Positions 7,670-16,501 are shown, counted from the stretch's first letter. The stretch is 64,000 bases of DNA from Mucilaginibacter paludis DSM 18603 (GCF_000166195.2 NZ_CM001403.1:744001-808000), one strand, 5' to 3'. Numbers and translations: made by a program. Notes: a model not told the origin generated them from the sequence alone.

Positions 7670-8326
7670 ATGACAAGTTCAAAATACACTTATCTCGTAT
7701 TTGGCGCGACAGGTAGAACCGGCAGACATTTTGTTTCAATCGCGCTTAATGAGGGTCATAAAGTAACAGCCCTGGTCCGTAACCCTGAAAAAGTCGACAC
7801 AAAAAACTCTGATTTGAAACTGATCAAGGGCTCTGTGCTTGATTACCAGGATTTTGATAAACTTCTTAGCGGCGTGGACTTTGTGATTTGTATGTTAGGC
7901 GACGCTGAATTACAAAAGACAGAAAACGTTAACGCCATATTTGTTGAAAAACTAATTCCGGCAATGCGCCGCAACGGTATAAGGCGTTTGCTTTATCAGG
8001 CAGGGGGCTTTACCCGGCCTTATAAAAAAAGTTTACCTTTAATGTTTTGGTTGTTAAAACAGACGTTAGTACGATTTGCGGGACTTATTGGACAACACCG
8101 CGATAATGAAGCGGTGGTCAAATATCTGGTAGAGGAGGCAGCTGATATCGAGTGGATGGTACACCGGGCAGGTATAGCTGGCGACGGTAATTCCAAAGGA
8201 ACATTAAGACGATCCAAAACTAAATTCAGTATAGCGACTTTTGCGGATTGTGCCAGATATAATTATGAACTTTTAAAAGATGATTCCGCTATACATAGCT
8301 GTGATTTGAGCTATTATGTAAAATAA
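7670..8326 (+). CDS. NAD(P)H-binding (NmrA/atypical SDR) oxidoreductase
   Basis: 218 residues. The N-terminus carries the atypical-SDR nucleotide motif GATGRTG (12-18) after a hydrophobic strand and continues with ALVRNPEKV (Arg contacting the cofactor phosphate) and LIKGSVLDYQDFDKLL, as in the NAD(P)H-binding family. The protein is short and lacks a clear Tyr-x3-Lys pair, as usual for this group, whose members act as flavin/biliverdin-type reductases or redox sensors. It is the first gene of a cassette with an AraC regulator 8 bp downstream and a membrane protein after that. Confidence 0.85.
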   Translation: MTSSKYTYLVFGATGRTGRHFVSIALNEGHKVTALVRNPEKVDTKNSDLKLIKGSVLDYQDFDKLLSGVDFVICMLGDAELQKTENVNAIFVEKLIPAMRRNGIRRLLYQAGGFTRPYKKSLPLMFWLLKQTLVRFAGLIGQHRDNEAVVKYLVEEAADIEWMVHRAGIAGDGNSKGTLRRSKTKFSIATFADCARYNYELLKDDSAIHSCDLSYYVK

Positions 8327-8334
8327 TATTAACA

Positions 8335-9252
8335 ATGGCAAATATCCATCCGGAACGTATCAGTACCATCAGTCAGTATCATCAGGCACTCGGGCTATCA
8401 AAGCCTGAGCACCCCTTGATCAGCGTCATTAATTTAGCGGACATCAAACGTGTTCCGGGCTATGGAACGATCAGCCTGATATTTGATTTTTATTTGATCG
8501 CATTGAATTTTACAATCGATGCCAGCTTCAGGTACGGACAACAAGAATATGATTTTGACCAGGGCATCATTTCTTTTATGTCGCCCAACCAGGTCTTTAC
8601 TATAGCATACAATAATGAAGATTCCCAGCCATCCGGATGGCTGATTGTGATCCACCCCGATTTCATCTGGAATACACCCCTGGCCAAAAACATCAAGAAT
8701 TATAAATTTTTTGATTACGCAGTAAATGAAGCTTTATACATCTCTGAAAAAGAAGAACACATTATCACCGGTGTGATCAGCAATATCGAACATGAATACC
8801 ATTCCAGCATAGACAAATTCAGCCAGGACATCATTATCGCCCAACTTGAAGTATTGCTGAATTATTCAGAGCGCTTCTATCAGCGCCAGTTCATCACCAG
8901 GAAAATCAGCAACCATAAAACTCTTGACAAACTGGAAAAGGTTCTTGATAATTACTTCAACGGTGATTCGATCAATGAAAAAGGGCTGCCGACTGTAGCA
9001 TATATCGCGGGCCAGCTAAACTTATCACCAGGTTACCTGGGCGAAATGCTCAAGTCGCAGACCGGCCTCAACACACAGCAACATATTCATAATAAGGTAA
9101 TAGCTATTGCAAAGGAAAAACTATCGACAACAAACTTAACCGTGAGCGAAATTGCCTATGCACTGGGATTTGAGCATTTACAATCATTCAGTAAGCTGTT
9201 CAAATCCAAAACTAAAGTATCACCAATGGAATTCAGGCAATCTTTTAATTAA
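8335..9252 (+). CDS. AraC family transcriptional regulator
   Basis: 305 residues, with the same two-domain layout as its paralogue at 6432: an N-terminal cupin-like sensing half (about 40-140) and a C-terminal double HTH (AGQLNLSPGYLGEMLKSQTG, then TVSEIAYALGFEHLQSFSKL and FKSKTKVSPMEFR). It begins 8 bp after the reductase stop, so it is co-transcribed with it and probably autoregulates the cassette. The ligand is unknown. Confidence 0.92.
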   Translation: MANIHPERISTISQYHQALGLSKPEHPLISVINLADIKRVPGYGTISLIFDFYLIALNFTIDASFRYGQQEYDFDQGIISFMSPNQVFTIAYNNEDSQPSGWLIVIHPDFIWNTPLAKNIKNYKFFDYAVNEALYISEKEEHIITGVISNIEHEYHSSIDKFSQDIIIAQLEVLLNYSERFYQRQFITRKISNHKTLDKLEKVLDNYFNGDSINEKGLPTVAYIAGQLNLSPGYLGEMLKSQTGLNTQQHIHNKVIAIAKEKLSTTNLTVSEIAYALGFEHLQSFSKLFKSKTKVSPMEFRQSFN

Positions 9253-9272
9253 TCGGATAGGTATTAGGAACA

Positions 9273-10046
9273 ATGATACACTTTATTGAATTCTTACAAT
9301 CCACCAATAAACCGCTTTTTGTATTTGGGTATTGTGATTTTATTGCCGGGGCAATCTGTCTGTTATTAGCGCAAGTTTCGCAGACCATGGTGAGAGGAGC
9401 AAATGCCTGGTATAAACCTTTTAAATTTTTCCTATCCATCGGCATATTCGCCTGGACTATGGGATACTTTACAGGTTACCTACCTATTTCAAATGCTGTT
9501 AGCTCATACAGCTGGATGGTCATTATACTCTTAGGGTTTCTTGAGCTGTACATAGCCGTTCAGGCCGGGCGGGGGCAATTATCCCATTACAATTCCAGCA
9601 CGCCATTTTATGGGTTTTTATTGTTCCTGATGATTGTATCTGCTGTAGTGGTGACCCTGTGGACAGCTTATATAGGTTTACTTTTTTGCAGTACAGATTT
9701 TCCCGATTTACCCGGTTATTATGTTTTGAGTATCCGGCTCAGTATTTTCCTTTTTGTCGTTTTTGCTTTTCAGGGTGCATCGATGGGTTCAAGGCAGTCC
9801 CATACCATAGGAGGCCCTGAAGGAGGTCCGGCATTGCCGGTAACCCATTGGAGTACAAAGTATGGAGATTTAAGAATTGCTCACTTTATTGGAATCCACG
9901 CATTACAAATACTGCCGCTGCTAAGCTACTATGTTTTCAGAAGTATCCCGGCGGTAATAATTTTAAGCCTGGCTTATGGAGTTTTAGCTGTTTTTTCGCT
10001 CGTCCGGGCAACAGCTGGTAAACCTTTAATTCCTTATAGATCCTAA
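9273..10046 (+). CDS. Multi-pass membrane protein of unknown function
   Basis: 257 residues with about six or seven hydrophobic segments (about 17-33, 50-66, 78-95, 112-132, 148-167, 202-218, 223-240). A conserved-looking stretch sits in the loop after the fifth segment: GSRQSHTIGGPEGGPALPVT, followed by HW and GDLRIAHFIG, rich in His, Gly and Asp and possibly a cofactor- or metal-binding face. I do not recognise a named family. It starts 20 bp after the AraC gene in the same operon, so it may be a transporter or membrane enzyme for the compound sensed there. Confidence 0.75.
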   Translation: MIHFIEFLQSTNKPLFVFGYCDFIAGAICLLLAQVSQTMVRGANAWYKPFKFFLSIGIFAWTMGYFTGYLPISNAVSSYSWMVIILLGFLELYIAVQAGRGQLSHYNSSTPFYGFLLFLMIVSAVVVTLWTAYIGLLFCSTDFPDLPGYYVLSIRLSIFLFVVFAFQGASMGSRQSHTIGGPEGGPALPVTHWSTKYGDLRIAHFIGIHALQILPLLSYYVFRSIPAVIILSLAYGVLAVFSLVRATAGKPLIPYRS

Positions 10047-10528
10047 TTCGTATTACCGTCTCACATGAAATGTGTTCAGCTCTCTAATAAAGTGAACATG
10101 TATCTTTCCTGCGAATTCAAGCAACCAATTAATAAGCTCAATCTTATTTTACTTTCCCAGGCTGGGTTCTAATCGTCTGACTAACCATCTGATGGTATCC
10201 TCACATATCCCATTTACATTAAATGCTTTATCAGGTCTAAGAAATGTTTTGTCACGTATTTGCAAACCTTAAATATCGCTGTTAATCAGAGGTTGTTAGT
10301 TCGAGCCCAGCCTCAGGATGTAGATAACACGCAAATAATCACGACATTTTGCGTTATCAGATATTATCGACTACCAGTTTATCTATTAGTGAATTCCTTT
10401 GAATATGGTTTAAATAGCTGCAATCTTTCAGTATATTATAAAATCAAGACGAACTTCCCCCTCGGAATTTCGGTAATTATTTGATAGTTATGATATAACT
10501 TCTCATTCAATTAAATTATGATATAAAT
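10047..10528. other. Long intergenic region containing tRNA-like repeat A
   Basis: About 480 bp between the end of a rightward operon and the terminator of a leftward one. It holds repeat A (10297-10318), followed by an imperfect inverted repeat GATAAC..GCAAA / TTTTGCGTTATC (about 10323-10360). A 74-codon frame at 10260-10484 runs across the repeat and hairpin and has no protein-like character. Nothing else is supported. Confidence 0.5.
10297..10318 (+). repeat. tRNA T-arm-like repeat, copy A
   Basis: Reads TAGTTCGAGCCCAGCCTC followed by AGGA. It shares the TTCGA core and the CCCAGCCTCAGGA tail with copies B (13237-13262) and C (16502-16527), and is the most diverged of the three. The GTTCGA core resembles the T-loop of a tRNA 3' end, but no tRNA body is present upstream. 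Confidence 0.5.
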
Positions 10529-10562
10529 AGCCGATGCCTGTCTAAATTAGATGACATCGGCT
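10529..10562 (-). terminator. Terminator-like hairpin of the leftward hydrolase operon
   Basis: AGCCGATG (10529-10536) pairs with CATCGGCT (10555-10562). On the minus strand the hairpin starts a few bases after the stop of the alpha/beta hydrolase gene and is followed by an AT-rich tail. Confidence 0.6.
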
Positions 10563-10567
10563 CATCA

Positions 10568-11494
10568 TCATTGAAGAAAATCAGTAACGGTGTCAATCAC
10601 CTTTTCAGGCGCTTCTTCATTCATATAGTGCCCGCTATCCAGCAGTCCTACCACTTCACAATCTTTGGCAACATAAGGCAAGCCCATTTTCATGTAAGTA
10701 TAACTTACATTGCTTGCAATCCCTAAAACCGGCATGTTGAGTTGCTGATAAGTTTTCCCATCTTCAATATCTTGTGTGAAAGTTTGATACCAGCCATTGG
10801 AAGCGCGAATGCTATCGGCTGTATTATAAGCGGCTGCATAAACCTCTTTCTCAAAAGCCGAGATCTTTTTTTCGTCAATCATCACAAAATCAAACAACCA
10901 GTCCAGTAAGTAATTGAAGCGGCCTTCCAATAATTTTTCTGGCAATCCTTTAACCTGATTAAAGCTCATCCACCAGGCATAAGGTGCATCGCCGTGCATT
11001 TTATTAGTAAAAGTTCCCAAGGGCGGTATCAGGGGCATTCGCATCATTCCCTCGCTCGGGTGCGCGCCATCCATCACAATAAGTTTCTGCACCACATCGG
11101 GATAGTTGAAAGCTACGCTCATAGCCACCATACCTCCTATGTCATGGCCAAGCAGGTGTACTTTTGGAAGTTTCAAATAGCTGATCAAATGGTATATATC
11201 CACAGCCATTGTTTTTTTATCGTAGCCTGTTTCCGGTTTGGCTGATGTACCCATACCGCGGATGTCTACAACGATCACACGGTATTTTTCTGCTAATTTA
11301 GGCGCTACATTTTTAAAAGAATACCATGTTTGCGGCCATCCCGGAAGACAAATTAAAGGTAGTCCTGAACCGCCTTCCACATAATGTAATTCCACACCGT
11401 TAACGGTTGTGTATCTGTTTTCAAATCCCGGCCATTGTTTAATGAGTTCCGTATCCGAGTATGGATCGGCAGTATTTGTTTTTTCGTTTTCCAT
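10568..11494 (-). CDS. Alpha/beta hydrolase, epoxide-hydrolase-like
   Basis: 308 residues. The oxyanion region is LPGWPQTWYSF (about 50-60), the nucleophile elbow GHDIGG (116-121) has Asp118 instead of Ser, and the base is His in LDSGHYMNEEAP near 292. Asp at the elbow is the mark of epoxide hydrolases and haloacid-type dehalogenases, which open their substrate through an ester intermediate. The residues ahead of GLPEKLLEGRF form the cap. No signal peptide, so cytosolic. It follows the NmrA-type gene by 10 bp, giving a leftward two-gene operon that could reduce and hydrolyse one reactive compound. The exact substrate cannot be read from sequence. Confidence 0.87.
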   Translation of the reverse strand: MENEKTNTADPYSDTELIKQWPGFENRYTTVNGVELHYVEGGSGLPLICLPGWPQTWYSFKNVAPKLAEKYRVIVVDIRGMGTSAKPETGYDKKTMAVDIYHLISYLKLPKVHLLGHDIGGMVAMSVAFNYPDVVQKLIVMDGAHPSEGMMRMPLIPPLGTFTNKMHGDAPYAWWMSFNQVKGLPEKLLEGRFNYLLDWLFDFVMIDEKKISAFEKEVYAAAYNTADSIRASNGWYQTFTQDIEDGKTYQQLNMPVLGIASNVSYTYMKMGLPYVAKDCEVVGLLDSGHYMNEEAPEKVIDTVTDFLQ

Positions 11495-11504
11495 TATAAT
11501 TGTT

Positions 11505-12392
11505 TTATATATTATGCTCGACCGGTGACCAGTTTATACCTTCGTATCTGTCATTATTTAATGCGGAGTGATGCACCAAAAACATGCTGTACAGATATTG
11601 CGCTTGCTGCCATTTAGGGTATAACTTATTTTCACCTTCAGGATCGGCCGCCCGCTGTGCCTTGTTATAAGCAGAAAAATTTTCCATAGACCCCATGTGA
11701 ACCAATTGAAACTTTGACCCTTTATGTTTTTCGCTTAAACTAACCAGGTCATTGGGACTAACCTGAAAGCTGGCTATCCTTAAATACCTTGGGGTGTTAT
11801 CATCCAGTGCCGCCCTTGCGGTGAAGGCTGCAGTATCATTCATTGTTGTAAAATCGATTTTCCAGTCGGCTTTATCGTCGTAATAAGCGATGGTTTTTTC
11901 CTTTGTGTTAAAGAGGGGGATGTTGTAACGCAGGATGTCAGCGAAAGCGCCGTTAAATATGGATGTTGCCTTAATCGGCGCGCTATCCAGTATTGCTTCA
12001 AATTCTTTCCGCAAATCAAAATTCCTGTTAGCTCCATCAGGCATTGTCGTAAAATCAGTTGAAAAATCGGAAGGTATAAATCGGGGAACTCCCGCAGTAA
12101 CTGCGGCATTCAAAAGCTTAGTTTGCACATCTACAATCACCGCATGCAGGCCTGCTACTGCAGATACTATGCAGGAAACATCATGGCAAGCACCAATCAA
12201 TTCCTGCTCATTAGACATATCAACCTTAAAAATATCTACACCTAATTGTTCAAGTGCCTGTATTTTTTCAGGGTCGCTTCCTTCACGAACAATCGCCCGG
12301 ATGGGAACGTTTAGTTTGGTTAATTCCCGGCATATTTTATGACCGAGATTACCTGTAGCTCCTGCTACCAATATTAAATTCTTCATTTGCAT
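11505..12392 (-). CDS. NmrA family NAD(P)-binding protein (isoflavone-reductase-like)
   Basis: 295 residues. The nucleotide motif GATGNLG (11-17) is followed by IRAIVREGSDPEKI, where the Arg would contact the NADP phosphate, and by RFIPSDFSTDF, the segment that replaces the classical SDR catalytic region in the isoflavone-reductase/NmrA group. The C-terminal part is the substrate domain. Two possible starts lie two codons apart (12392, 12386). The -7 element at 12415-12408 fits either. It forms an operon with the downstream hydrolase. Confidence 0.87.
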   Translation of the reverse strand: MQMKNLILVAGATGNLGHKICRELTKLNVPIRAIVREGSDPEKIQALEQLGVDIFKVDMSNEQELIGACHDVSCIVSAVAGLHAVIVDVQTKLLNAAVTAGVPRFIPSDFSTDFTTMPDGANRNFDLRKEFEAILDSAPIKATSIFNGAFADILRYNIPLFNTKEKTIAYYDDKADWKIDFTTMNDTAAFTARAALDDNTPRYLRIASFQVSPNDLVSLSEKHKGSKFQLVHMGSMENFSAYNKAQRAADPEGENKLYPKWQQAQYLYSMFLVHHSALNNDRYEGINWSPVEHNI

Positions 12393-12407
12393 CGTTTGTT
12401 AATGATG

Positions 12408-12415
12408 CAAACTTA
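12408..12415 (-). promoter_or_regulatory. -7 promoter element (TAAGTTTG) for the NmrA-hydrolase operon
   Basis: The minus strand carries TAAGTTTG, matching TAnnTTTG, 15 bp before the ATG at 12392. The predicted leader is 10-15 nt. Confidence 0.55.
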
Positions 12416-12460
12416 TAGACGAAACCGGCTGTAAAAACTACCATTTGGTAGATAATCGAA

Positions 12461-13024
12461 TTACTTGATATTTTTTCTGATCCTGCTCAACGCATTGGGT
12501 GTGATGCCCAGGTAAGAGGCGATTTGTTTAACAGGAACCCTTTTGATCAGTTCCGATTTTGCCATAAATTCCAGATAGCGCTCTTCGGCAGATAAGGTTT
12601 GAAAACTGATGATCTGATCTATCATGCGCACTGCCATCGCTTCCCAGGTTACCCGGCCAAACTCCTGCCAGACAGGAAATTCCCTGTAAAGTTTTTCCAT
12701 ATCCGGTTTATCTATGTAAAGCAATTCTGTATCTTCTATAGCCTCAATATTGAACCTGGTCGGCTTTTGCGGATTGAGGCTTGAAATCTCGGTAAAAAAT
12801 TCATCCTGGAAAACCACCCAGGCAGTTAACTGCTCGTCAAATTCGCCAAAAAAGAAACGGAGGGCACCCGACTTGATATAAAAATATTGATAAGCAATTT
12901 GCCCCCGCTTTAAATTAAGCTGGCCTTTCTTAACCTGTTTTAATTTGAAACAGGTTACAATAAAATCCAGGTCAGCACCATTAATGGTAACCCTGGATTT
13001 TATAAAATCTGACAGTTCTTTCAT
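12461..13024 (-). CDS. Crp/Fnr family transcriptional regulator
   Basis: 187 residues from the ATG at 13024; the frame can be extended to a TTG at 13039, but the ATG is preferred. The N-terminal beta-roll domain contains VKKGQLNLKRGQIAYQYFYI and the strands up to LLYIDK. A long helix follows, then a short winged helix ending in VKQIASYLGITPNALSRIRK. It belongs to the same Bacteroidota Crp subgroup as the protein at 4275-4847. It lies upstream of, and on the same strand as, the NmrA-hydrolase operon, which has its own promoter and is the likely target. Confidence 0.88.
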   Translation of the reverse strand: MKELSDFIKSRVTINGADLDFIVTCFKLKQVKKGQLNLKRGQIAYQYFYIKSGALRFFFGEFDEQLTAWVVFQDEFFTEISSLNPQKPTRFNIEAIEDTELLYIDKPDMEKLYREFPVWQEFGRVTWEAMAVRMIDQIISFQTLSAEERYLEFMAKSELIKRVPVKQIASYLGITPNALSRIRKNIK

Positions 13025-13236
13025 TTGATCGTTTAGCAATTATAGTAAATTTAACCAGCTGTTTTTTAGATTGAGGAAAACGAGCGCAAACTATAATTGC
13101 GTTATTTATAAATCAATGACTTTTACACTGGTCAACGACTCAAGTAATTCTTCGCCATAAGCAGAGGCAACACTCCATTATTAAAGCATTTTATATCCTC
13201 CTAAGTTATTGAGCAACTTTGCCTGTTCTATTAAAT

Positions 13237-13262
13237 GGTTCGAATTCTGCCCAGCCTCAGGA
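13237..13262 (+). repeat. tRNA T-arm-like repeat, copy B
   Basis: Begins GGTTCGAATTCTGCCCAGCC and ends TCAGGA. It is nearly identical to copy C (16502-16527), differing at CAGCC versus CACTC, and shares its tail with copy A. GGTTCGAAT matches the conserved tRNA T-loop (B-box) consensus. No tRNA body precedes it. Confidence 0.6.
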
Positions 13263-13270
13263 CAAAATAA

Positions 13271-13296
13271 AAGTCCTCTTAAAACTAAGAGGACTT
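13271..13296 (-). terminator. Terminator of the leftward MBL operon
   Basis: AAGTCCTCTTA (13271-13281) pairs perfectly with TAAGAGGACTT (13286-13296) around a 4-nt loop. On the minus strand the stem is followed by TTTATTTTG. It lies 136 bp past the MBL gene stop, the expected direction for that operon. Confidence 0.7.
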
Positions 13297-13431
13297 GGAA
13301 TAAATATAACTAATTTATTTTTTCGCATTTCCATTTTTGGCAATAATCCGATGAAAATACCTGTCAGAGGGAAGATATGCGTATACTGCTTAGCTTTGTT
13401 ATAAACAATGGGAATCAGTAAAAACCACCGT

Positions 13432-14349
13432 TTAATTAACGGCAACAAACCGGTAACCAGTATCAGCCTTAACAAGATGGCCGATTCCGGGAAAATCAAT
13501 GTGTGCAACAGCTATCCAGTAATGCTCTTTGGCCGCCTCTTTCAAAGCTTTTTCACGAGTAGAAGTACCGTTTAATTCATTATAATCGTAAACACTGGTT
13601 ACCGTAGGGTTTGCGAACTGAATGATATCCGACAAAATGATATCGCCCCAGAAAAGCATTTTTTCCCCTTTACTTTTGACAGCATAAAAAGTGTGACCTG
13701 CGCTGTGTCCAAAACTGGCTATTGGTGTTATCCCCGGAAATAATTCCTTTCCAAATTCAAAAGTGGTCAGTTTTCCCGCTTTAATTATTGGATTTAACTT
13801 TTGCGCGGCACCATCAAAAAACCGCTTCATTGCCTCCGGGGCCTTTTCCCGGTTCGTCGGATTCAAATAATAATCACCTTCAGCCTTGCTCAGATAAATC
13901 TGCGCATTAGGAAAAGTAAGTTTATCACCTGTCATTAGTCCGCCGATGTGATCCATGTGCGTATGGGTAAGTAAAACAGCGTTGATTTGCCCGGGCTGGT
14001 AACCCGCCTTCCGCAAACCTTCAGTTAGGTGTCCCAACGACGGACCGTAAGCATCACCTGTTCCGGCATCTATCAGAACGAGTTTATCGCCTGTGTTAAT
14101 CAGGTAAGCATTGACACTGCAATTCATGATAGCAGTTTGCGAATGCTTTGCCATCATTTTGCTGATTGCACCGGGCTTTGTTCCCTTCAGCAATTGATCA
14201 AGATTTTGCGGCACAGCGCCATCTAATAAAGCGACAACTTCAAAGTCGCCAAGTTTCATACGGTAAAAACTTTGTGCATACAGCTTATTGTTTATGAAGA
14301 ATGGGCCGATGATTGATACCAGCAGAGCGATTTTTATAAAATTTTTCAT
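13432..14349 (-). CDS. Secreted MBL-fold metallo-hydrolase
   Basis: 305 residues with an N-terminal signal peptide (charged MKNFIK, hydrophobic core to about residue 20, cleavage near LYAQ at 25). The zinc motif HTHMDHIGG begins at about 129; further metal ligands are His in FGHSAGHTFY and Asp in FWGDI. The layout resembles the quorum-quenching lactonase-like branch of the superfamily, but arylesterase- or phosphotriesterase-like activity is equally possible. The signal peptide puts it in the periplasm or outside. It follows the quinone-type reductase by 11 bp in a leftward operon. Confidence 0.88.
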   Translation of the reverse strand: MKNFIKIALLVSIIGPFFINNKLYAQSFYRMKLGDFEVVALLDGAVPQNLDQLLKGTKPGAISKMMAKHSQTAIMNCSVNAYLINTGDKLVLIDAGTGDAYGPSLGHLTEGLRKAGYQPGQINAVLLTHTHMDHIGGLMTGDKLTFPNAQIYLSKAEGDYYLNPTNREKAPEAMKRFFDGAAQKLNPIIKAGKLTTFEFGKELFPGITPIASFGHSAGHTFYAVKSKGEKMLFWGDIILSDIIQFANPTVTSVYDYNELNGTSTREKALKEAAKEHYWIAVAHIDFPGIGHLVKADTGYRFVAVN

Positions 14350-14360
14350 GATTATTATAA

Positions 14361-15296
14361 TTAAATAGTGACTACGATTTTATCAACGGTTCTGCCGCTT
14401 TCTATTTGCTTGTGGGCTTTTGCCATATGTTCGAACGGAAGGACATTAGAAACATGGGATTTTAATACACCGGTTTTAAGCCAGCCCGCCAGCGTATTCA
14501 TATCATTTCCGTTAGACTGCACCAGATAGAAAGCGGTACTAATGTTCTTTTGATCTGCCTTTTTATGGATATCTTCAGTCATTTGTGTAACGATCGAGAT
14601 AAGCTTTCCACCTTTTTTTATCACCTCAAGGGATCTTATAATAGCGTCTACTCCTAAACTATCCAGCACGAAATCAACATTGTCAGATGCTTCCTGTAAA
14701 GTTTGCGAGTTGTAGTCGATATGTTCATCCGCACCTAACGAGAATATAAAATCCCTGTTGGCAGCCGAAGAAGTGCCGATAACATAAGCGCCCAGGTGCT
14801 TTGCGATTTGTATGGCATAGTGCCCTACGCCACCGGAGGCAGCGTGGATCAGCACCCGGTCGCCAGGTTTAATAGCCGCTTCGTTTCTGAGTACTTGTAA
14901 AGCGGTTAGGGGGGCAAGTGTAGCTGCGGCTGCTTCCTCATAGGAGATATTTTCTGGTTTTAATGCGAGGTGCGTATCAGGAGCCGCTACATATTCCGCA
15001 TAAGCCTTTCCTGCACCAGGGAAATTAACCATACCAAACACCTGATCGCCAACTTTAAAAACGTCTGATCTGGAAGCTGCAATCTCCCCGGAAATATCCC
15101 AACCAAGTATCAGTGATGTTTCTTTACTCAGCATTTTATACACACCGCCGCCGCTGCGGGTTTTGGCATCCACCGGATTGATACCAATTGCTTTTACTTT
15201 GATCAGCACTTCTCCGGGATTAATTTCCGGTAACGGAATCTCCCGTATAGTTAAATTATTGATCGAACCCGGTTCAGATAAAATTATTGCTTTCAT
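14361..15296 (-). CDS. Zinc-less medium-chain NADP-dependent oxidoreductase (quinone reductase-like)
   Basis: 311 residues from ATG 15296; the frame extends to 15329, but that start would overlap the predicted -7 element. The N-terminal GroES-like domain starts MKAIILSEPGSINNLTIREI and has GINPVDAKTRSG; the cofactor-binding domain carries HAASGGVGHYAIQIAKHLGA (AxxGxVG motif). The catalytic-zinc Cys/His set is absent, as in quinone oxidoreductases. It probably uses NADPH to reduce quinones or unsaturated carbonyls. It is divergent from the AraC gene at 15382, which is the likely regulator, and is followed by the secreted MBL hydrolase. Confidence 0.92.
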   Translation of the reverse strand: MKAIILSEPGSINNLTIREIPLPEINPGEVLIKVKAIGINPVDAKTRSGGGVYKMLSKETSLILGWDISGEIAASRSDVFKVGDQVFGMVNFPGAGKAYAEYVAAPDTHLALKPENISYEEAAAATLAPLTALQVLRNEAAIKPGDRVLIHAASGGVGHYAIQIAKHLGAYVIGTSSAANRDFIFSLGADEHIDYNSQTLQEASDNVDFVLDSLGVDAIIRSLEVIKKGGKLISIVTQMTEDIHKKADQKNISTAFYLVQSNGNDMNTLAGWLKTGVLKSHVSNVLPFEHMAKAHKQIESGRTVDKIVVTI

Positions 15297-15315
15297 TATC
15301 ATATGTTTTACTGCG

Positions 15316-15377
15316 CAAACATATACCATTTAAACAAAATTAAAGCGGTACATATTTTCTATATAGTGGTATATTTG
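15316..15377. promoter_or_regulatory. Divergent promoter region with repeated GGTA(T/C)AT sites
   Basis: Rightward -7 element TATATTTG at 15370-15377, only 4 bp before the AraC ATG (15382), so the transcript would be leaderless or nearly so. Leftward -7 element TATGTTTG at 15323-15316, giving a short leader to the reductase ATG at 15296. GGTACATATTT at 15347 and GGTATATTTG at 15368 are direct repeats 21 bp apart (two helical turns), and TGGTATAT occurs again inverted at 15328-15321. Repeats on one face of the helix overlapping the promoters fit AraC-type operators. Confidence 0.6.
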
Positions 15378-15381
15378 ACGC

Positions 15382-16224
15382 ATGACACGGGAAAATCTCT
15401 ACGAATCTTACGCGATTAATTTTGCTACGCTTGACGTTTGCCCTAAGCCTGAGCATAAGCATACTTTTTTTGAATTGGTGTATATCAGATCGGGTAATGG
15501 CAGGCAATGCATCAATAACAGCCACTTCAACTATAAACCGGGGCATTTATTTCTGCTCTCACCGGATGACTGCCATTCTTTTGATATCGAATCAACAACG
15601 GATTTTTTCTTCCTCCAGTTCAATGATATTTATCTGAAGACAGGTGGGTTGGGAACAGACAACATCAGGCGACTGGAATATATACTGCAAAATGCTAATC
15701 ACCGGCCAGGCTGCATCCTTCGGAATATTGTGGATAAATCCCTGGTGAACCCGATGATAGAAGCCATTTTCAGAGAGTATAGTAACCGCGATGTGTACAA
15801 CCAGGAGCTGATCCATCAGTTAGTGAATACGCTGATCATCGTGGTGGCACGTAATATTGCCAAATCACTTCCTGATCAGGTAACGGTAAATACTGATGAA
15901 AAGACCGTTGATATTCTTCAATACATACAACAGCATATTTATTACCCGGAAAAGCTAAAGACAGAGAATATCGGTCATATTTTCGGGGTTTCCAATGCTT
16001 ACCTTGGTCGGTATTTTAAAAAGCACACCCATGAAACGATGCAGGGTTACATTACGAAGTATAAAATCAAGCTTATTGAACACCGACTAAAGTTTAGCGA
16101 CAAACGGATCAACGAAATCGCCGAGGAATTTGGTTTCACGGATATCAGTCATTTAAACAAGTTTTTTAAAAAACAGAAAGGAAAGAATTTAAGTGCGTAC
16201 CGGGAATCGGTGCGACTCAAGTAA
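15382..16224 (+). CDS. AraC family transcriptional regulator
   Basis: 280 residues. An N-terminal cupin (about 20-90; HKHTFFELVYIRSGNG and PGHLFLLSPDDCHSF) senses a small ligand; the C-terminal double HTH runs from about 180 (TENIGHIFGVSNAYLGRYFK, then RINEIAEEFGFTDISHLNKF and FKKQKG). It is divergent from the reductase-MBL operon, with a shared promoter region carrying probable operator repeats. It is a different subgroup from the AraC pair at 6432 and 8335. Confidence 0.92.
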   Translation: MTRENLYESYAINFATLDVCPKPEHKHTFFELVYIRSGNGRQCINNSHFNYKPGHLFLLSPDDCHSFDIESTTDFFFLQFNDIYLKTGGLGTDNIRRLEYILQNANHRPGCILRNIVDKSLVNPMIEAIFREYSNRDVYNQELIHQLVNTLIIVVARNIAKSLPDQVTVNTDEKTVDILQYIQQHIYYPEKLKTENIGHIFGVSNAYLGRYFKKHTHETMQGYITKYKIKLIEHRLKFSDKRINEIAEEFGFTDISHLNKFFKKQKGKNLSAYRESVRLK

Positions 16225-16501
16225 TACACAATGTGTCAATTTACTCGGATGAAGAATGCAAAGCCTTTTCATCCGAGCATTATTGACAAATCGAATAAGA
16301 AGAAATTGGCGATTTTGGATTCAATGGTTACAAATTTAAAAATCAAATCAACCTTAGATAACAAATTGTAATTCTGTGATGTGATCCACTAAAAAAGGCT
16401 TTTACAGCACAGAAAAGTCCCTTTTATTTAGTAACCAAACAGATATTGAACCAATTATAAAACATATAGGCTACTAATAACTTTAAGATTTTCTAAAAAA
16501 C
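16225..16501. other. Intergenic region before repeat C
   Basis: The 488-bp gap between the AraC gene and the HxlR gene holds, in order, AT-rich sequence without a supported frame, repeat C (16502-16527) and a terminator (16535-16572). Confidence 0.45.

Larger units (their letters stand above)
13025..13431. other. Intergenic region with tRNA-like repeat B and a terminator hairpin
   Basis: About 400 bp without a supported gene. It contains the upstream region of the leftward Crp gene, repeat B (13237-13262) and, directly after it, an 11-bp perfect hairpin (13271-13296). Confidence 0.5.

Noticed and set aside
10260..10484. A 74-codon + strand frame
   Set aside because: It runs through repeat A and its hairpin, has no protein-like composition, no promoter and no neighbour; treated as chance.
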